64,000 bases of DNA from contig DYJE01000006.1 in assembly GCA_020723285.1 (NCBI GenBank), positions 62,001 through 126,000 on the forward strand. Direction: 5' to 3'. The position numbers were made by a program, and so were the translations under genes. Shown here one piece after another: positions 45,338-54,038 of the stretch; positions within the stretch are counted from its first letter, which is position 1; every line of letters starts with the position of its first letter. The notes below the pieces were generated by a model. That model had not been told where the DNA came from. It did not search any database and saw only the letters and a program-made list of their open reading frames with translations. The stretch comes from Desulforapulum autotrophicum. GTDB taxonomy: Bacteria; Desulfobacterota; Desulfobacteria; Desulfobacterales; Desulfolunaceae.

Positions 45338-46732
45338 CTATTCCTGATGAATATTAGCCAGGTTATTTGAAAAAGTAATTGTATACGATCCTGTTGCAAC
45401 ATTTGCTTCATTAGCAACAACTGCATATTGTCGCCCTTGATTAACAGTGAATGATACCAAAGCATTATTACCACCCCCGCTATCGTCGTCTTGAGCCACC
45501 CCATTCCCCTGATTATCTATAACCATAAGATATGAATCCAAATTCGAAGATTCCATTCTAATGTTAGCAATCCCTGAACTCAATGCTGTAAAACGATAGA
45601 TATCGTAGTATGTTCTATCAGATGAGAAAACATAATCATTTGAAGTTAAGGTACCGCGAATTTGAGTTTGGTTTCCTGGAATGTCCTCACAACTTAGCTT
45701 ATCGACTCCGTTGATTTCTCCAGTACAAATTTCATCACCCCTAACAATTTTTATTTTTATTTCATCTACTTCTGGATCATTTGTTTCTAATATACTAGCA
45801 TACTTTGCAAGCGATTTCTTTTCTTTGAGTGTTTCCTGTGTTTCTTGTTCAGTAATAACCAATGGAATTGAGGCGAGTTCAACTATTAAATCTCCAGGCT
45901 GAATGCCAATATCATGTGCTTTCCCACCAGATTGAACAGCCTTAACAAAAACGCCACGCGGATCATCTTTAGAGTCATAAATAACTTCTATTGTCGCACC
46001 AATCGACTTAATATTTCGTCCTTGTTGCATTGTAGCAACAAGTTGCTGAGCTTCTTCGTTGGTAATAGCTAAATTTCGATCTTGTGTGCCAGCGAAATTT
46101 ATTCCAGCGATTTTCCCCGTTGATGTTTCCAGCAAAGGACCACCTGAACAACCAGGCCTTATCAGAGCGCTATGTATAACCGCTTCAACAGAAACCCAAT
46201 ACGTATCTTCTCTGTAGGCTGTTGTATTAATAATTCCATTTGTGATTGAAAACATTGGTTCACCAACTAATGAGTATATATCGCCAGGAAAACCAGCTGC
46301 TACCACTGCCAAACCTTGATTAAGACTTTTTTCATACCAATCTAGAGAACTGAACTCATTACCTTTTGTTACTTTTATGACCGCAAGGTCATGGCATTCA
46401 GCAACCCCAACCACTTCTGCATTATAAGGTTTCGATTCCCCATTGACCCACACCTTCAATTCACCTGCTCCTGTAACAACATGGTTATTTGTAACAATGT
46501 ACCCCTCTTTTGAAATAAAGAACCCACTACCCCACCAATTTTCATGGTGACTGCCATTGCTATCTAAGGAATATCCTGATGCTGAAATTCTAACTGTAGC
46601 TTTTTTCGCCATTTCTTTTATTTCCTGATCCGACAAAGAAGTATCAATTTCATCTTTACCACTATCACTCCCGCATCCAACAAAAGAAACCAAGAAAAAA
46701 ACAATAAATATAAACAAATGACTTTTTTTCAT
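45338..46732 (-). CDS. Trypsin-like PDZ serine protease lipoprotein (DegP/HtrA-like)
   Basis: A 464-residue lipoprotein: MKKSHLFIFIVFFLVSFVGC gives a lipobox (SFVGC). The protease domain (about 50-235) has the triad His84 (NNHVV), Asp115 (CHDLAVIKV) and Ser196 (PGCSGGPLL); Cys replaces the usual Asn before the GSGG-like loop. A PDZ-like region follows (about 245-330; GVFVKAVQSGG), then a PPC-type beta domain (YDIYRFTALSSGIANIRM to the end). It is much richer in A and T than its neighbours, a sign of transfer. It lies at the distal end of the island run and could mature or trim secreted proteins. Confidence 0.87.
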   Translation of the reverse strand: MKKSHLFIFIVFFLVSFVGCGSDSGKDEIDTSLSDQEIKEMAKKATVRISASGYSLDSNGSHHENWWGSGFFISKEGYIVTNNHVVTGAGELKVWVNGESKPYNAEVVGVAECHDLAVIKVTKGNEFSSLDWYEKSLNQGLAVVAAGFPGDIYSLVGEPMFSITNGIINTTAYREDTYWVSVEAVIHSALIRPGCSGGPLLETSTGKIAGINFAGTQDRNLAITNEEAQQLVATMQQGRNIKSIGATIEVIYDSKDDPRGVFVKAVQSGGKAHDIGIQPGDLIVELASIPLVITEQETQETLKEKKSLAKYASILETNDPEVDEIKIKIVRGDEICTGEINGVDKLSCEDIPGNQTQIRGTLTSNDYVFSSDRTYYDIYRFTALSSGIANIRMESSNLDSYLMVIDNQGNGVAQDDDSGGGNNALVSFTVNQGRQYAVVANEANVATGSYTITFSNNLANIHQE

Positions 46733-46857
46733 ATTTTTTCTCCATATCAACTTTTTTATTATAGTTTTTTGAAAGTTTTCAGGCGTTATATCTTGCTATC
46801 CGGCACATTTATTTAAATCTCTAAGACAATTTGGTTTTCAACGTCATTTTTAATCTT

Positions 46858-47283
46858 TTAGTTGCGCCGACCAACCCGTCCCTGCCGTTGCATATCGCCA
46901 CAGCCGCAGTCCGGCGTCAGATTGTAATCTGTCTGGGCAGCCTTGTGGATGGCTCCTGTGGCCCCCAAATCAACGACAAGCATGGAAACAAGTCCCCAAT
47001 CGATCAGAAGCCCGAGAAGAGACATGCTGTCAAACTTCGTTTCAATGGGGATAGATTTTGGGGTACATCCATCTTTTTCAGCCCGAAGCATTTTTCTGCT
47101 CAAGCCTTTTTTGGGCAAAGAAACCACTGCATTCGTGCCGATACCAATTTCCCGGTTATCAACATAAAATTTTGTGTTTTTTTCATCACTTCTCACATAG
47201 AGCGTTTCACTGGTTCCACTGAACATCGAAGCACAACTTGAACAAAAAAAGGTAACAGCTAAAATTACGGCAAAAAATTTCAT
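46858..47283 (-). CDS. Small lipoprotein with PEGA-like beta region
   Basis: A 141-residue protein starting MKFFAVILAVTFFCSSC, a lipoprotein signal peptide with lipobox SSC. The short beta-rich segment (SETLYVRSDEKNTKFYVDNR) resembles the PEGA fold of surface proteins, followed by LPKKGLSRKMLRAEKDG, a hydrophobic stretch (LLGLLIDWGLVSMLVVDLGA) and a short Cys-Gly tail. The function is unknown; the hydrophobic segment and PEGA-like part resemble small envelope lipoproteins. It is co-directional with the protease gene and separated by 125 bases. Confidence 0.7.
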   Translation of the reverse strand: MKFFAVILAVTFFCSSCASMFSGTSETLYVRSDEKNTKFYVDNREIGIGTNAVVSLPKKGLSRKMLRAEKDGCTPKSIPIETKFDSMSLLGLLIDWGLVSMLVVDLGATGAIHKAAQTDYNLTPDCGCGDMQRQGRVGRRN

Positions 47284-47551
47284 AGCTCTCTTTCTTTCCT
47301 CCATTGTTAATTGGTTATCGAACACTGTTGATTGGAATTGACGGAAGAAAAAATATGTTTTGTCCAAAAAATTTTATTTTTTTATGAAGAAGTCAGACTT
47401 GAGGATTTGATGCGACACTTAAGGTCGGCCGCACTTCAATGTTCAGCTTTGTTGTGGGCCACCGTGTATCAATGTAGGTAAGGGGTATTAAGACGGGTCA
47501 TTCAAAACACTATATCCATACAACTTTACCATCCGAATAACAGATCGATTA

Positions 47552-48463
47552 TTATAAGCTTGTTTCTTTGAGACTGTTTTCCATCGTTCCAATGGCTAAC
47601 GAAATATCCTCACAACCATCCACTTTGGCATCTTCTTTTAAAATGTGGTTTATTGCTTCGGAAATAGCCCCGTTCATTTCGTTCAAGGCCAGAATATCTT
47701 TCGTAGGCTTTTCAGTTCGGGTGATTTCTTTATGAATCTTTTTTGATATGGCTTTTTGAGCTGACCAGAAATCCGGCATGCCCACGTTGTCTTTTCCCGT
47801 GCAGGCACATTGGAGAGAGACGACCCACTGACCTGTGGAATAAAGAAGTGAAAGTTGCGGATTATTGAAAGGTTTACCCTGAATGATGACTGAGCTGTTT
47901 TTCAATCCGGCCATTCCTGTTTCAAGACCTTGTCGGTAAGCCGAATACGCTTCGGATTGTTTTTCGTCTGTGGGTGTCTCTCCTCTGGACGAGAATGAAG
48001 AGAATCTTTCTGCATCTTTCTGGGGAATAAAAGCATATGTATTTGAAATCATGCGGTTTAAATCGTCGCTTAAGGAAATGAACCATACAAACCAAAGACA
48101 AGCGGCAAGGGCCATGCTTATCCCGGCTGTTGACTTCATATGCCGAGCCATGAACTTCACAATTTTTCGTGGTACCGGATCAAGATTTTCATGGCCGGGA
48201 ACACCGTGTTCGCACTCGTCTGCCGCAGAACAGACATGATGAACAACTTTGCGGCATGTGTCACATTCGTTCAGATGGGAATAAATAAGATTCCGTTTTT
48301 CTCCGGAAAGCAATCCGTCGGCAAATGCTGCGAGGTCGTTGTCATCCGGACAGATTCCGGCCTGATTGTTTTTCATGGACAACAACGCTAAAACAGGCCG
48401 CAGATCATCATCAGATTGTTTTCTTTTTACACGCCATTGGTTATCAGGTTTTTTATTCTGCAT
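47552..48463 (-). CDS. Zinc-finger transmembrane anti-sigma factor candidate
   Basis: A 303-residue protein. The cytoplasmic N-terminal domain has the ZAS pattern (FADGLLSGEKRNLIYSHLNE, then CDTCRKVVHHVC) with His-x3-Cys-x2-Cys. A single membrane segment follows (about 113-132, GISMALAACLWFVWFIS). The periplasmic part has no recognised domain but carries a Ser-rich stretch and CACTGKDNVG. It follows the sigma factor gene by 73 bases in the same direction, the normal sigma/anti-sigma arrangement. The extracytoplasmic part may sense the secretion state. Confidence 0.8.
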   Translation of the reverse strand: MQNKKPDNQWRVKRKQSDDDLRPVLALLSMKNNQAGICPDDNDLAAFADGLLSGEKRNLIYSHLNECDTCRKVVHHVCSAADECEHGVPGHENLDPVPRKIVKFMARHMKSTAGISMALAACLWFVWFISLSDDLNRMISNTYAFIPQKDAERFSSFSSRGETPTDEKQSEAYSAYRQGLETGMAGLKNSSVIIQGKPFNNPQLSLLYSTGQWVVSLQCACTGKDNVGMPDFWSAQKAISKKIHKEITRTEKPTKDILALNEMNGAISEAINHILKEDAKVDGCEDISLAIGTMENSLKETSL

Positions 48464-48536
48464 AAGTTGAAGTCTCTATGAACATAGACGGACATCTCAA
48501 CATTTTTTGTTGTAGCATTTCAGTCTTTTTCATCGT

Positions 48537-49355
48537 TCAATTAATATAGGGCACCAGCAAACCGGCGATGGAATCGTTAATTTTTTGAATGAGCCGCCTG
48601 AACTTCCCGCTGATCTGGTTTGAATTCAATCCCAGGCACCTCCCGATCATCGTTACGGGTTTTCCATCGACAAAATGGGTGATAAGCATGAATCGTTCTT
48701 CATCGTTCAGCTGAACCCTTTTTCGTATTTCCATGATCAGCGATACGTATTTCTTCGAACCGGATAATTCTTCCTGATCTTCATGATGATTCAAAAAAAC
48801 GTTCGCGAGAGCCTGAAGGGCGATCATCTTTTCCCGTGATATCGTCTCTTCTTCAGGTACCGGCCTTGCGTCTTCCAGCAGCGACTCGTCTGCCAGGCCG
48901 TTGTCCCCATCATCCAGAGAAGCGGCAACCCCTTTCTTTTTTCCACACTCCGGAATCCGGCTAACGATTTCAGCCGCGATAGCTTCCAGCTCATCGATGT
49001 TTTTAGAAAACCGCCTTTCCACGATCACTTTTTCAATGGCATCACGGGAAGTCAGGTTTCTGCAGCACAGAAGCCTGAAAAGCTCTTCCCATATCACGCC
49101 AAGCTGCTGAATCCATCTTGGCGTGGTGATTCGCCCGAACGTCCTGACCGAATAATCTTCAAGCAGCCTTGACCAAACAACTCCGATATATGTACGAAAA
49201 GAAGATCCTCCATTGAAAGCCCGGATACGTCTCCAGTCATCTTCGGCAAGTTTTTCAAATGCGTAGGTGTAAGCCTCGTCGGCCATAAATGCATCAGGAA
49301 AACGCCTGCTCGCAAGAAGTTTGAGATAATCGTAATGTTCGTACACCTCATTCAC
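48537..49355 (-). CDS. Sigma-70-family (ECF-like) sigma factor
   Basis: A 272-residue protein with a region 2-like N-terminal part (YDYLKLLASRRFPDAFMADE, FRTYIGVVWSRLLEDYSVR) and a region 4-like helix-turn-helix (LNDEERFMLITHFVDGKPVT, then IGRCLGLNSNQISGKFRRL). A long, variable linker lies between. I prefer a GTG start at 49355, just after AGGAAGGGGGG; an in-frame start at 49469 is also open. It pairs with the anti-sigma candidate downstream and lies between it and the CHAT gene, so it may drive the whole secretion block. Confidence 0.78.
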   Translation of the reverse strand: MNEVYEHYDYLKLLASRRFPDAFMADEAYTYAFEKLAEDDWRRIRAFNGGSSFRTYIGVVWSRLLEDYSVRTFGRITTPRWIQQLGVIWEELFRLLCCRNLTSRDAIEKVIVERRFSKNIDELEAIAAEIVSRIPECGKKKGVAASLDDGDNGLADESLLEDARPVPEEETISREKMIALQALANVFLNHHEDQEELSGSKKYVSLIMEIRKRVQLNDEERFMLITHFVDGKPVTMIGRCLGLNSNQISGKFRRLIQKINDSIAGLLVPYIN

Positions 49356-49511
49356 GCCCGAATTCCCCCCCTTCCTAAAGGATTCCCATCGAGTGTGACC
49401 GAATCGATAATGCCATCGAACCGAATTTCCGACAAGGCCTATCATGGTCCCCATAAGCGTACAAGTCATTTAAACTGTCGGAAGGATAGCCCCATTTCAT
49501 ACGTCCACCTG

Positions 49512-52061
49512 TTATAACCAGTTATTGATAAGGATGAATGGAGACCAGTAACCCGGATGGCTGTATTCCGTATCTTCGATAAGGGTTGTTTCAGCTCTTT
49601 TCAAAGCGACTGATCGAGACACGCCTTTTTTCCCTAACTCGGTGTAAAACTTCGACACAAGCTTCGACGCGGCCTGGTCATCCACGGCCCAGAGGGTTGC
49701 CAAAGCGCTCCGCGCACCGATTTTAACTGCGATCCCGGCCAGACCCAGGGCTGCCTGTTCGTTGCCCGTGGCTGTTTCGCATGCACTCAATGTCAGAAGT
49801 TCCAGGGGTTTATCGCGAAACCTGTAAAGCCCGACGCAACGGGTCAGATCGTTTAATGTCATTTTTTTGTCAGAGGCAAGTATGAAACTATCTTCGATAC
49901 GGTCAAAAAATTTCCCGTGTGAAGCGATATGCACCACATTGTATGATTCATCTCTGAGCGCTTTTTCAAAGTTGTCAGTGGAGAAGGAATCGTCTAACAG
50001 CACCTTTCCCTTAAAAAGATCTGAAATGGCTTTTACCTCGGATTGAACACCGGGAAGCGGCTCATATCCTTCGCGGGGCTTGGAAATACCCACGGCAAGG
50101 ACATGAACGCCGTCAGGATCGATGGGCTTGGGTTTGGTCATTTTAAGACCGGGCGTCACTGCAACGGCGTAAGAAGATATCAGAAAAGATACTCCATCAT
50201 GAAGAGCCGCTATCGGAATGGTGTTCAGCACACCGTCAGGGACAAAAACCAGGGTTTCCGGTTTGAAAAATTTCAATTCGTTTTCAAGAGGCCTAATCAG
50301 ATAATTGTAAAGCTTCTGTGAAGGTCCAAGATAAAGATCGCCTCCCCTTTGACCGACCCTAAGCCTGAATTCTTCAGCGGTTTGAATGATTTCATCTGCT
50401 TTAACCGGAACAACATAGTGTTTAAATACAACATTTCCGTCATTTGATTTGTTTTTATCATCATAGCTTCCTTTCTGTGAAAAGGTCGCTATGATCTCAA
50501 GCCTTTCGGGCAGTATGACAGGATAGATCACAACGGCATTATCCAGTATTTCATCCACGTCAGTCATTTCAACGTTCGCCGCTCCCAGGCAATCGTCGTT
50601 GAAATATTCACGGAGTTCAAAAACCTTCCTTTTTTCAACGGCATCCCTTGCTGCCCTTAAAATATTCTGGTCCTTATCACCGTCTGTATGTTCGTAAAAA
50701 CTCAAAAGGGCATCCACATAACCGGAATAAATCTCCGCCTCTTTTCTTCGGAGTTCTGCGCGAGATCTCCCATAACAGTTTTCAAATTCAGCTCTTACTG
50801 ACTCCAGTGTGGAAATGGCGTTTTTGTAGGATATGACGGCGTCTGAAAATCGGCCCTGTTTTTTTAAAATGTCTGCGTCTTGACCTTGCCAACGGTAAAG
50901 CGATTCAGGAGCGTTCCCATTTTCTGATAGCATGATCGCTTCATAGGTATGATCACCCGCCTGTTTCAAATTTCCGGAACGAAATTCAAATAACCCGAGA
51001 TATCCATTGGCGTAAGATCCAAGGAGCGGGTTTTTCAGTTCTACAGACATGTCCGAAGCTGCTTTGAGCAAATCTGACGCCTGTCCATGAAGGCTATCGG
51101 CTTTGTCCGGAAGATTGACGGAAAGTTCCATCAAACCAGCTGCCATGTTGATATATGCCGTGCAAGCATGCCGAGACGTGCCGATGAATTTCAGTCTTGA
51201 TCCTGCTTCGTTCAGTTCATCATCCGCACTTTTAAAAAACTGCCTGGCTTTCTGCCTGGCTTCCGCAGACGGGGTTCCCTTGCTTTTATGAACAAGAACC
51301 GTTGCACGATTGATCGATGCAAACCGCGACCCTCTTTGTTCTTCTTCAACATTTACAAGACCGTCTTCAATATGGGTAACGCCCTGAGAGTCTGGAGCAT
51401 ACCCATTCTTCATCATAATCATTTTGCCCTGACGGATCTGAACGAGTGCCAAGTTAATTCTGGCGATGACTGCTTGAACCGCCGATTTATCCAAAGATAC
51501 AGAAGATCGATAAGCATCAACGGCTTTTTCATAGTCTCCGGATGTTCCGTAAAGGTTTCCAAGATTGTTATATATCGATGCCATCCGTCCATGGTTTTCA
51601 TTTATTTTTGCCATATCCAGAGCTTTTTCGAGGTTTTTTCTTGCCTCTTCGAATTTACCGGAACTGTGTAAAAGATTTCCTTTCAATTCAAGCATTCTTG
51701 TCTCAAGATCTCCATCGCCTGTTTCCTTTAACTGATTTTCAGCTTCCCCAAGCCGTGAGAAGGCCATTTCAATTCTTCCCATGGAAAGGCAGACTTGTGC
51801 TGAACGCACCAAGGCATCGGACAGACCTTTTACATTATTTTTAAGTTTATGTTCAGCCACGACTTTTTCAAACATATCGAACGCTTCTTTGTCCTTGCCC
51901 CTTTCATATGCAAGAATTCCTTCATTCATTAAAGCCGAAGGGTCAGCGGTTGAAACAACCGTTATGGACTCTTTATCAGGATGAAAGGATATGCAGGAAA
52001 CAACAGTACATAGAAATGCACAAACCACTAACAAACCGGTATATTTTCCATTTGATTTCAT
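49512..52061 (-). CDS. TPR-CHAT protease lipoprotein
   Basis: An 849-residue lipoprotein: YTGLLVVCAFLCTVVSC gives lipobox VVSC. Tetratricopeptide repeats occupy about 40-480 (KAVDAYRSSVSLDKS, RWQGQDADILKKQGRFSDAV and others). The C-terminal CHAT domain (about 580-849) is a caspase-fold protease with His715 in VHIASHGKFF and Cys761 in LTLSACETATGNEQ, plus the closing ATLWAVDDQAASKLVSKFY and SHPGYWSPFILINNWL. The dyad is intact. TPR-CHAT proteins near TpsA/TpsB are common in cyanobacteria and some deltaproteobacteria; a function has not been shown as far as I know. It lies 60 bases after TpsB, so it is likely co-translated with the secretion pair. Confidence 0.9.
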   Translation of the reverse strand: MKSNGKYTGLLVVCAFLCTVVSCISFHPDKESITVVSTADPSALMNEGILAYERGKDKEAFDMFEKVVAEHKLKNNVKGLSDALVRSAQVCLSMGRIEMAFSRLGEAENQLKETGDGDLETRMLELKGNLLHSSGKFEEARKNLEKALDMAKINENHGRMASIYNNLGNLYGTSGDYEKAVDAYRSSVSLDKSAVQAVIARINLALVQIRQGKMIMMKNGYAPDSQGVTHIEDGLVNVEEEQRGSRFASINRATVLVHKSKGTPSAEARQKARQFFKSADDELNEAGSRLKFIGTSRHACTAYINMAAGLMELSVNLPDKADSLHGQASDLLKAASDMSVELKNPLLGSYANGYLGLFEFRSGNLKQAGDHTYEAIMLSENGNAPESLYRWQGQDADILKKQGRFSDAVISYKNAISTLESVRAEFENCYGRSRAELRRKEAEIYSGYVDALLSFYEHTDGDKDQNILRAARDAVEKRKVFELREYFNDDCLGAANVEMTDVDEILDNAVVIYPVILPERLEIIATFSQKGSYDDKNKSNDGNVVFKHYVVPVKADEIIQTAEEFRLRVGQRGGDLYLGPSQKLYNYLIRPLENELKFFKPETLVFVPDGVLNTIPIAALHDGVSFLISSYAVAVTPGLKMTKPKPIDPDGVHVLAVGISKPREGYEPLPGVQSEVKAISDLFKGKVLLDDSFSTDNFEKALRDESYNVVHIASHGKFFDRIEDSFILASDKKMTLNDLTRCVGLYRFRDKPLELLTLSACETATGNEQAALGLAGIAVKIGARSALATLWAVDDQAASKLVSKFYTELGKKGVSRSVALKRAETTLIEDTEYSHPGYWSPFILINNWL

Positions 52062-52121
52062 GACGACCTGTTCCACCTCGACCGGTATGAACCGGAATAT
52101 CTGTATATAACGTTATTCATG

Positions 52122-53891
52122 TCAGAATGCGGAAACCGATAATTGAAAATGGAACCCGTCATCCTGGAGATCGCTTCCATCCGTATCCACATCTTTCAGA
52201 GGATGACCCCAGTAGAATTCAAGTTCCGTTGTCACCGGAAATGGTTCCGACATCATGGTCAGCGCCCATCTCAACCCGAGACCTATGCTGTAAATGGCCT
52301 TTGGGTCGGGATCGTTATCTTTTCTGTTCCATCCCCTTCCAAAATCAAAGAAAGGTGCCAGCTGAAAATAATCGGCCCATACCCTTTTTCGTACAAGGGG
52401 AATCCGTGTTTCCATCGAAGCGATTACTCCGTTATCGCTTACAAGCTGGTTTTCACGGTAACCTCGGACCGAATAGCGTCCGCCAATGGGGATCTGTTCA
52501 AGGGAGAGAAGCCTGTCATCGGCAATCTGAATGTCCGTTTTAAGCATATTCTGAATTTCCAAAGATGAAAAAATCCCCACCCATTGAGCCTGACCCAGCC
52601 ATGAGAAAAAACGGGCGTCCGGTTCTTTGCCACCGTTCATGGTCGCATCGAAAGCGTCGATACCCCAGGAAAAACGTGACTGAAGGGCTGCGACATTCTC
52701 ACGAGTTCTGTAAATGTACTCCTGAAAAAAACGAATGGCGTCCACCTCCGACACACCGTTCACGGAGCCCTTTGAAAATGAATAGGGTTCACCGAGAAGT
52801 GTTGTTTTATTTCTCAGGCGCTCCCCAGAAATTCCCAAAGCGCATTCCCTGTTCGGCGTTCTAAAGAAAGGCTGCCTGACCTTCACTTCATAAACGGACG
52901 ATGTGCTCGTGATGTCAAGGCTCTGGAACGGTTCTTCAACAATGTCGAAATCGTTGTTTCTGTAACGGAATCCAAGTTCGGTATCCCAGGTTGTGACAGG
53001 CATGAGAAAAGAGGCGTCAACAAGGGGGTCAAGCCCATCAGAACGGCCGTATGTCAAACTGACCACGTCGCCGAAGCCTGTGGCGCTTTTATGCGTCAGA
53101 GTCACAAGCCCCCTTTCGGAGCCGACGGACGGTGACTGATAGTTGTTGAAGGAAGCCCAGACATTCCATGGCGAACGTTCTTCCACCTTGATATCCAGTT
53201 CGCTTTTACCGGGATCCATTCCGGGTTTCAGCTCGGCATGAATCCTTTTCACCAGGTCGTTTTGTTGGAGCATCTGCAGGCATTGCCCCAGCACGTTGAC
53301 GTTCAAAGGTTTTTCTGCGGCTTTTTCGATTCGGTTTATATAATACCGATCCCTCAACCGCTCGTTTCCTGATACCGTGACATTGGACAGCGCGCCTTCA
53401 ACCACCATGTATGTCACTTTACCGTCAGACACAGCCTGATCCGGCAGAACTGCTCCGGAGTTGACGTATCCGTTCTGAATATAGTGGACTGTGATTTTCC
53501 TTCGAATTTCTTCAAGATCGACATGGGACAGTTTTTTATTTTCGTATGGTTTTGTTATTTCAGAAAGTTTTTCTTTCGAAAAAACTGTACTGCCAATAAT
53601 TTCAATTTTTTTCACAAAAACCGAGATTCCGTTTTTTATATCTTCACCCTTGTTACCATCATTCATCTCGACTGCAGGCGAGGGACTGACGATTTCAGGC
53701 TTCGGAATCATTTCATCTTTATCTTTCATAAGAGATTCCTGCCTGTCGCCCGATCTCAAAGTCGGATCGATGGAGACCGGGTTGTCAAGACAGTAAACAC
53801 CCGAGGTGAAAGAAAAAAAGAACAGAAGAACCGCATGGAACCACACCGCTATACGAAAAAAACGAGCTCGATAAACCACGACCAACTCCAT
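52122..53891 (-). CDS. TpsB outer-membrane transporter (FhaC/ShlB family)
   Basis: Sixteen-strand beta-barrel that exports the adjacent TpsA. 589 residues with signal peptide (VLLFFFSFTSGVYC), two POTRA domains (from about 90; VKKIEIIGSTVFSKEKLSEI and VVEGALSNVTVSGNERLRDR) and the ShlB barrel. The VRGY motif in GGRYSVRGYRENQLVSDNGV is the conserved L6 loop needed for secretion. It ends in ...LSVSAF, the usual aromatic C-terminus recognised by BAM. Order TpsA-TpsB-CHAT suggests one operon. Confidence 0.95.
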   Translation of the reverse strand: MELVVVYRARFFRIAVWFHAVLLFFFSFTSGVYCLDNPVSIDPTLRSGDRQESLMKDKDEMIPKPEIVSPSPAVEMNDGNKGEDIKNGISVFVKKIEIIGSTVFSKEKLSEITKPYENKKLSHVDLEEIRRKITVHYIQNGYVNSGAVLPDQAVSDGKVTYMVVEGALSNVTVSGNERLRDRYYINRIEKAAEKPLNVNVLGQCLQMLQQNDLVKRIHAELKPGMDPGKSELDIKVEERSPWNVWASFNNYQSPSVGSERGLVTLTHKSATGFGDVVSLTYGRSDGLDPLVDASFLMPVTTWDTELGFRYRNNDFDIVEEPFQSLDITSTSSVYEVKVRQPFFRTPNRECALGISGERLRNKTTLLGEPYSFSKGSVNGVSEVDAIRFFQEYIYRTRENVAALQSRFSWGIDAFDATMNGGKEPDARFFSWLGQAQWVGIFSSLEIQNMLKTDIQIADDRLLSLEQIPIGGRYSVRGYRENQLVSDNGVIASMETRIPLVRKRVWADYFQLAPFFDFGRGWNRKDNDPDPKAIYSIGLGLRWALTMMSEPFPVTTELEFYWGHPLKDVDTDGSDLQDDGFHFQLSVSAF

Positions 53892-54038
53892 CTAATCTTT
53901 CATCATCTGGCCGGTTTCATTCACTGACCGGCTTAGCCCCATTCCCCAATCGTTCAAACACCGTACGTCAATCTGTTTGACTCAAAGCTGTTTCCATAAC
54001 GTTTCAGCAGGACCTCCACGCTCTATTTGGATCATATC

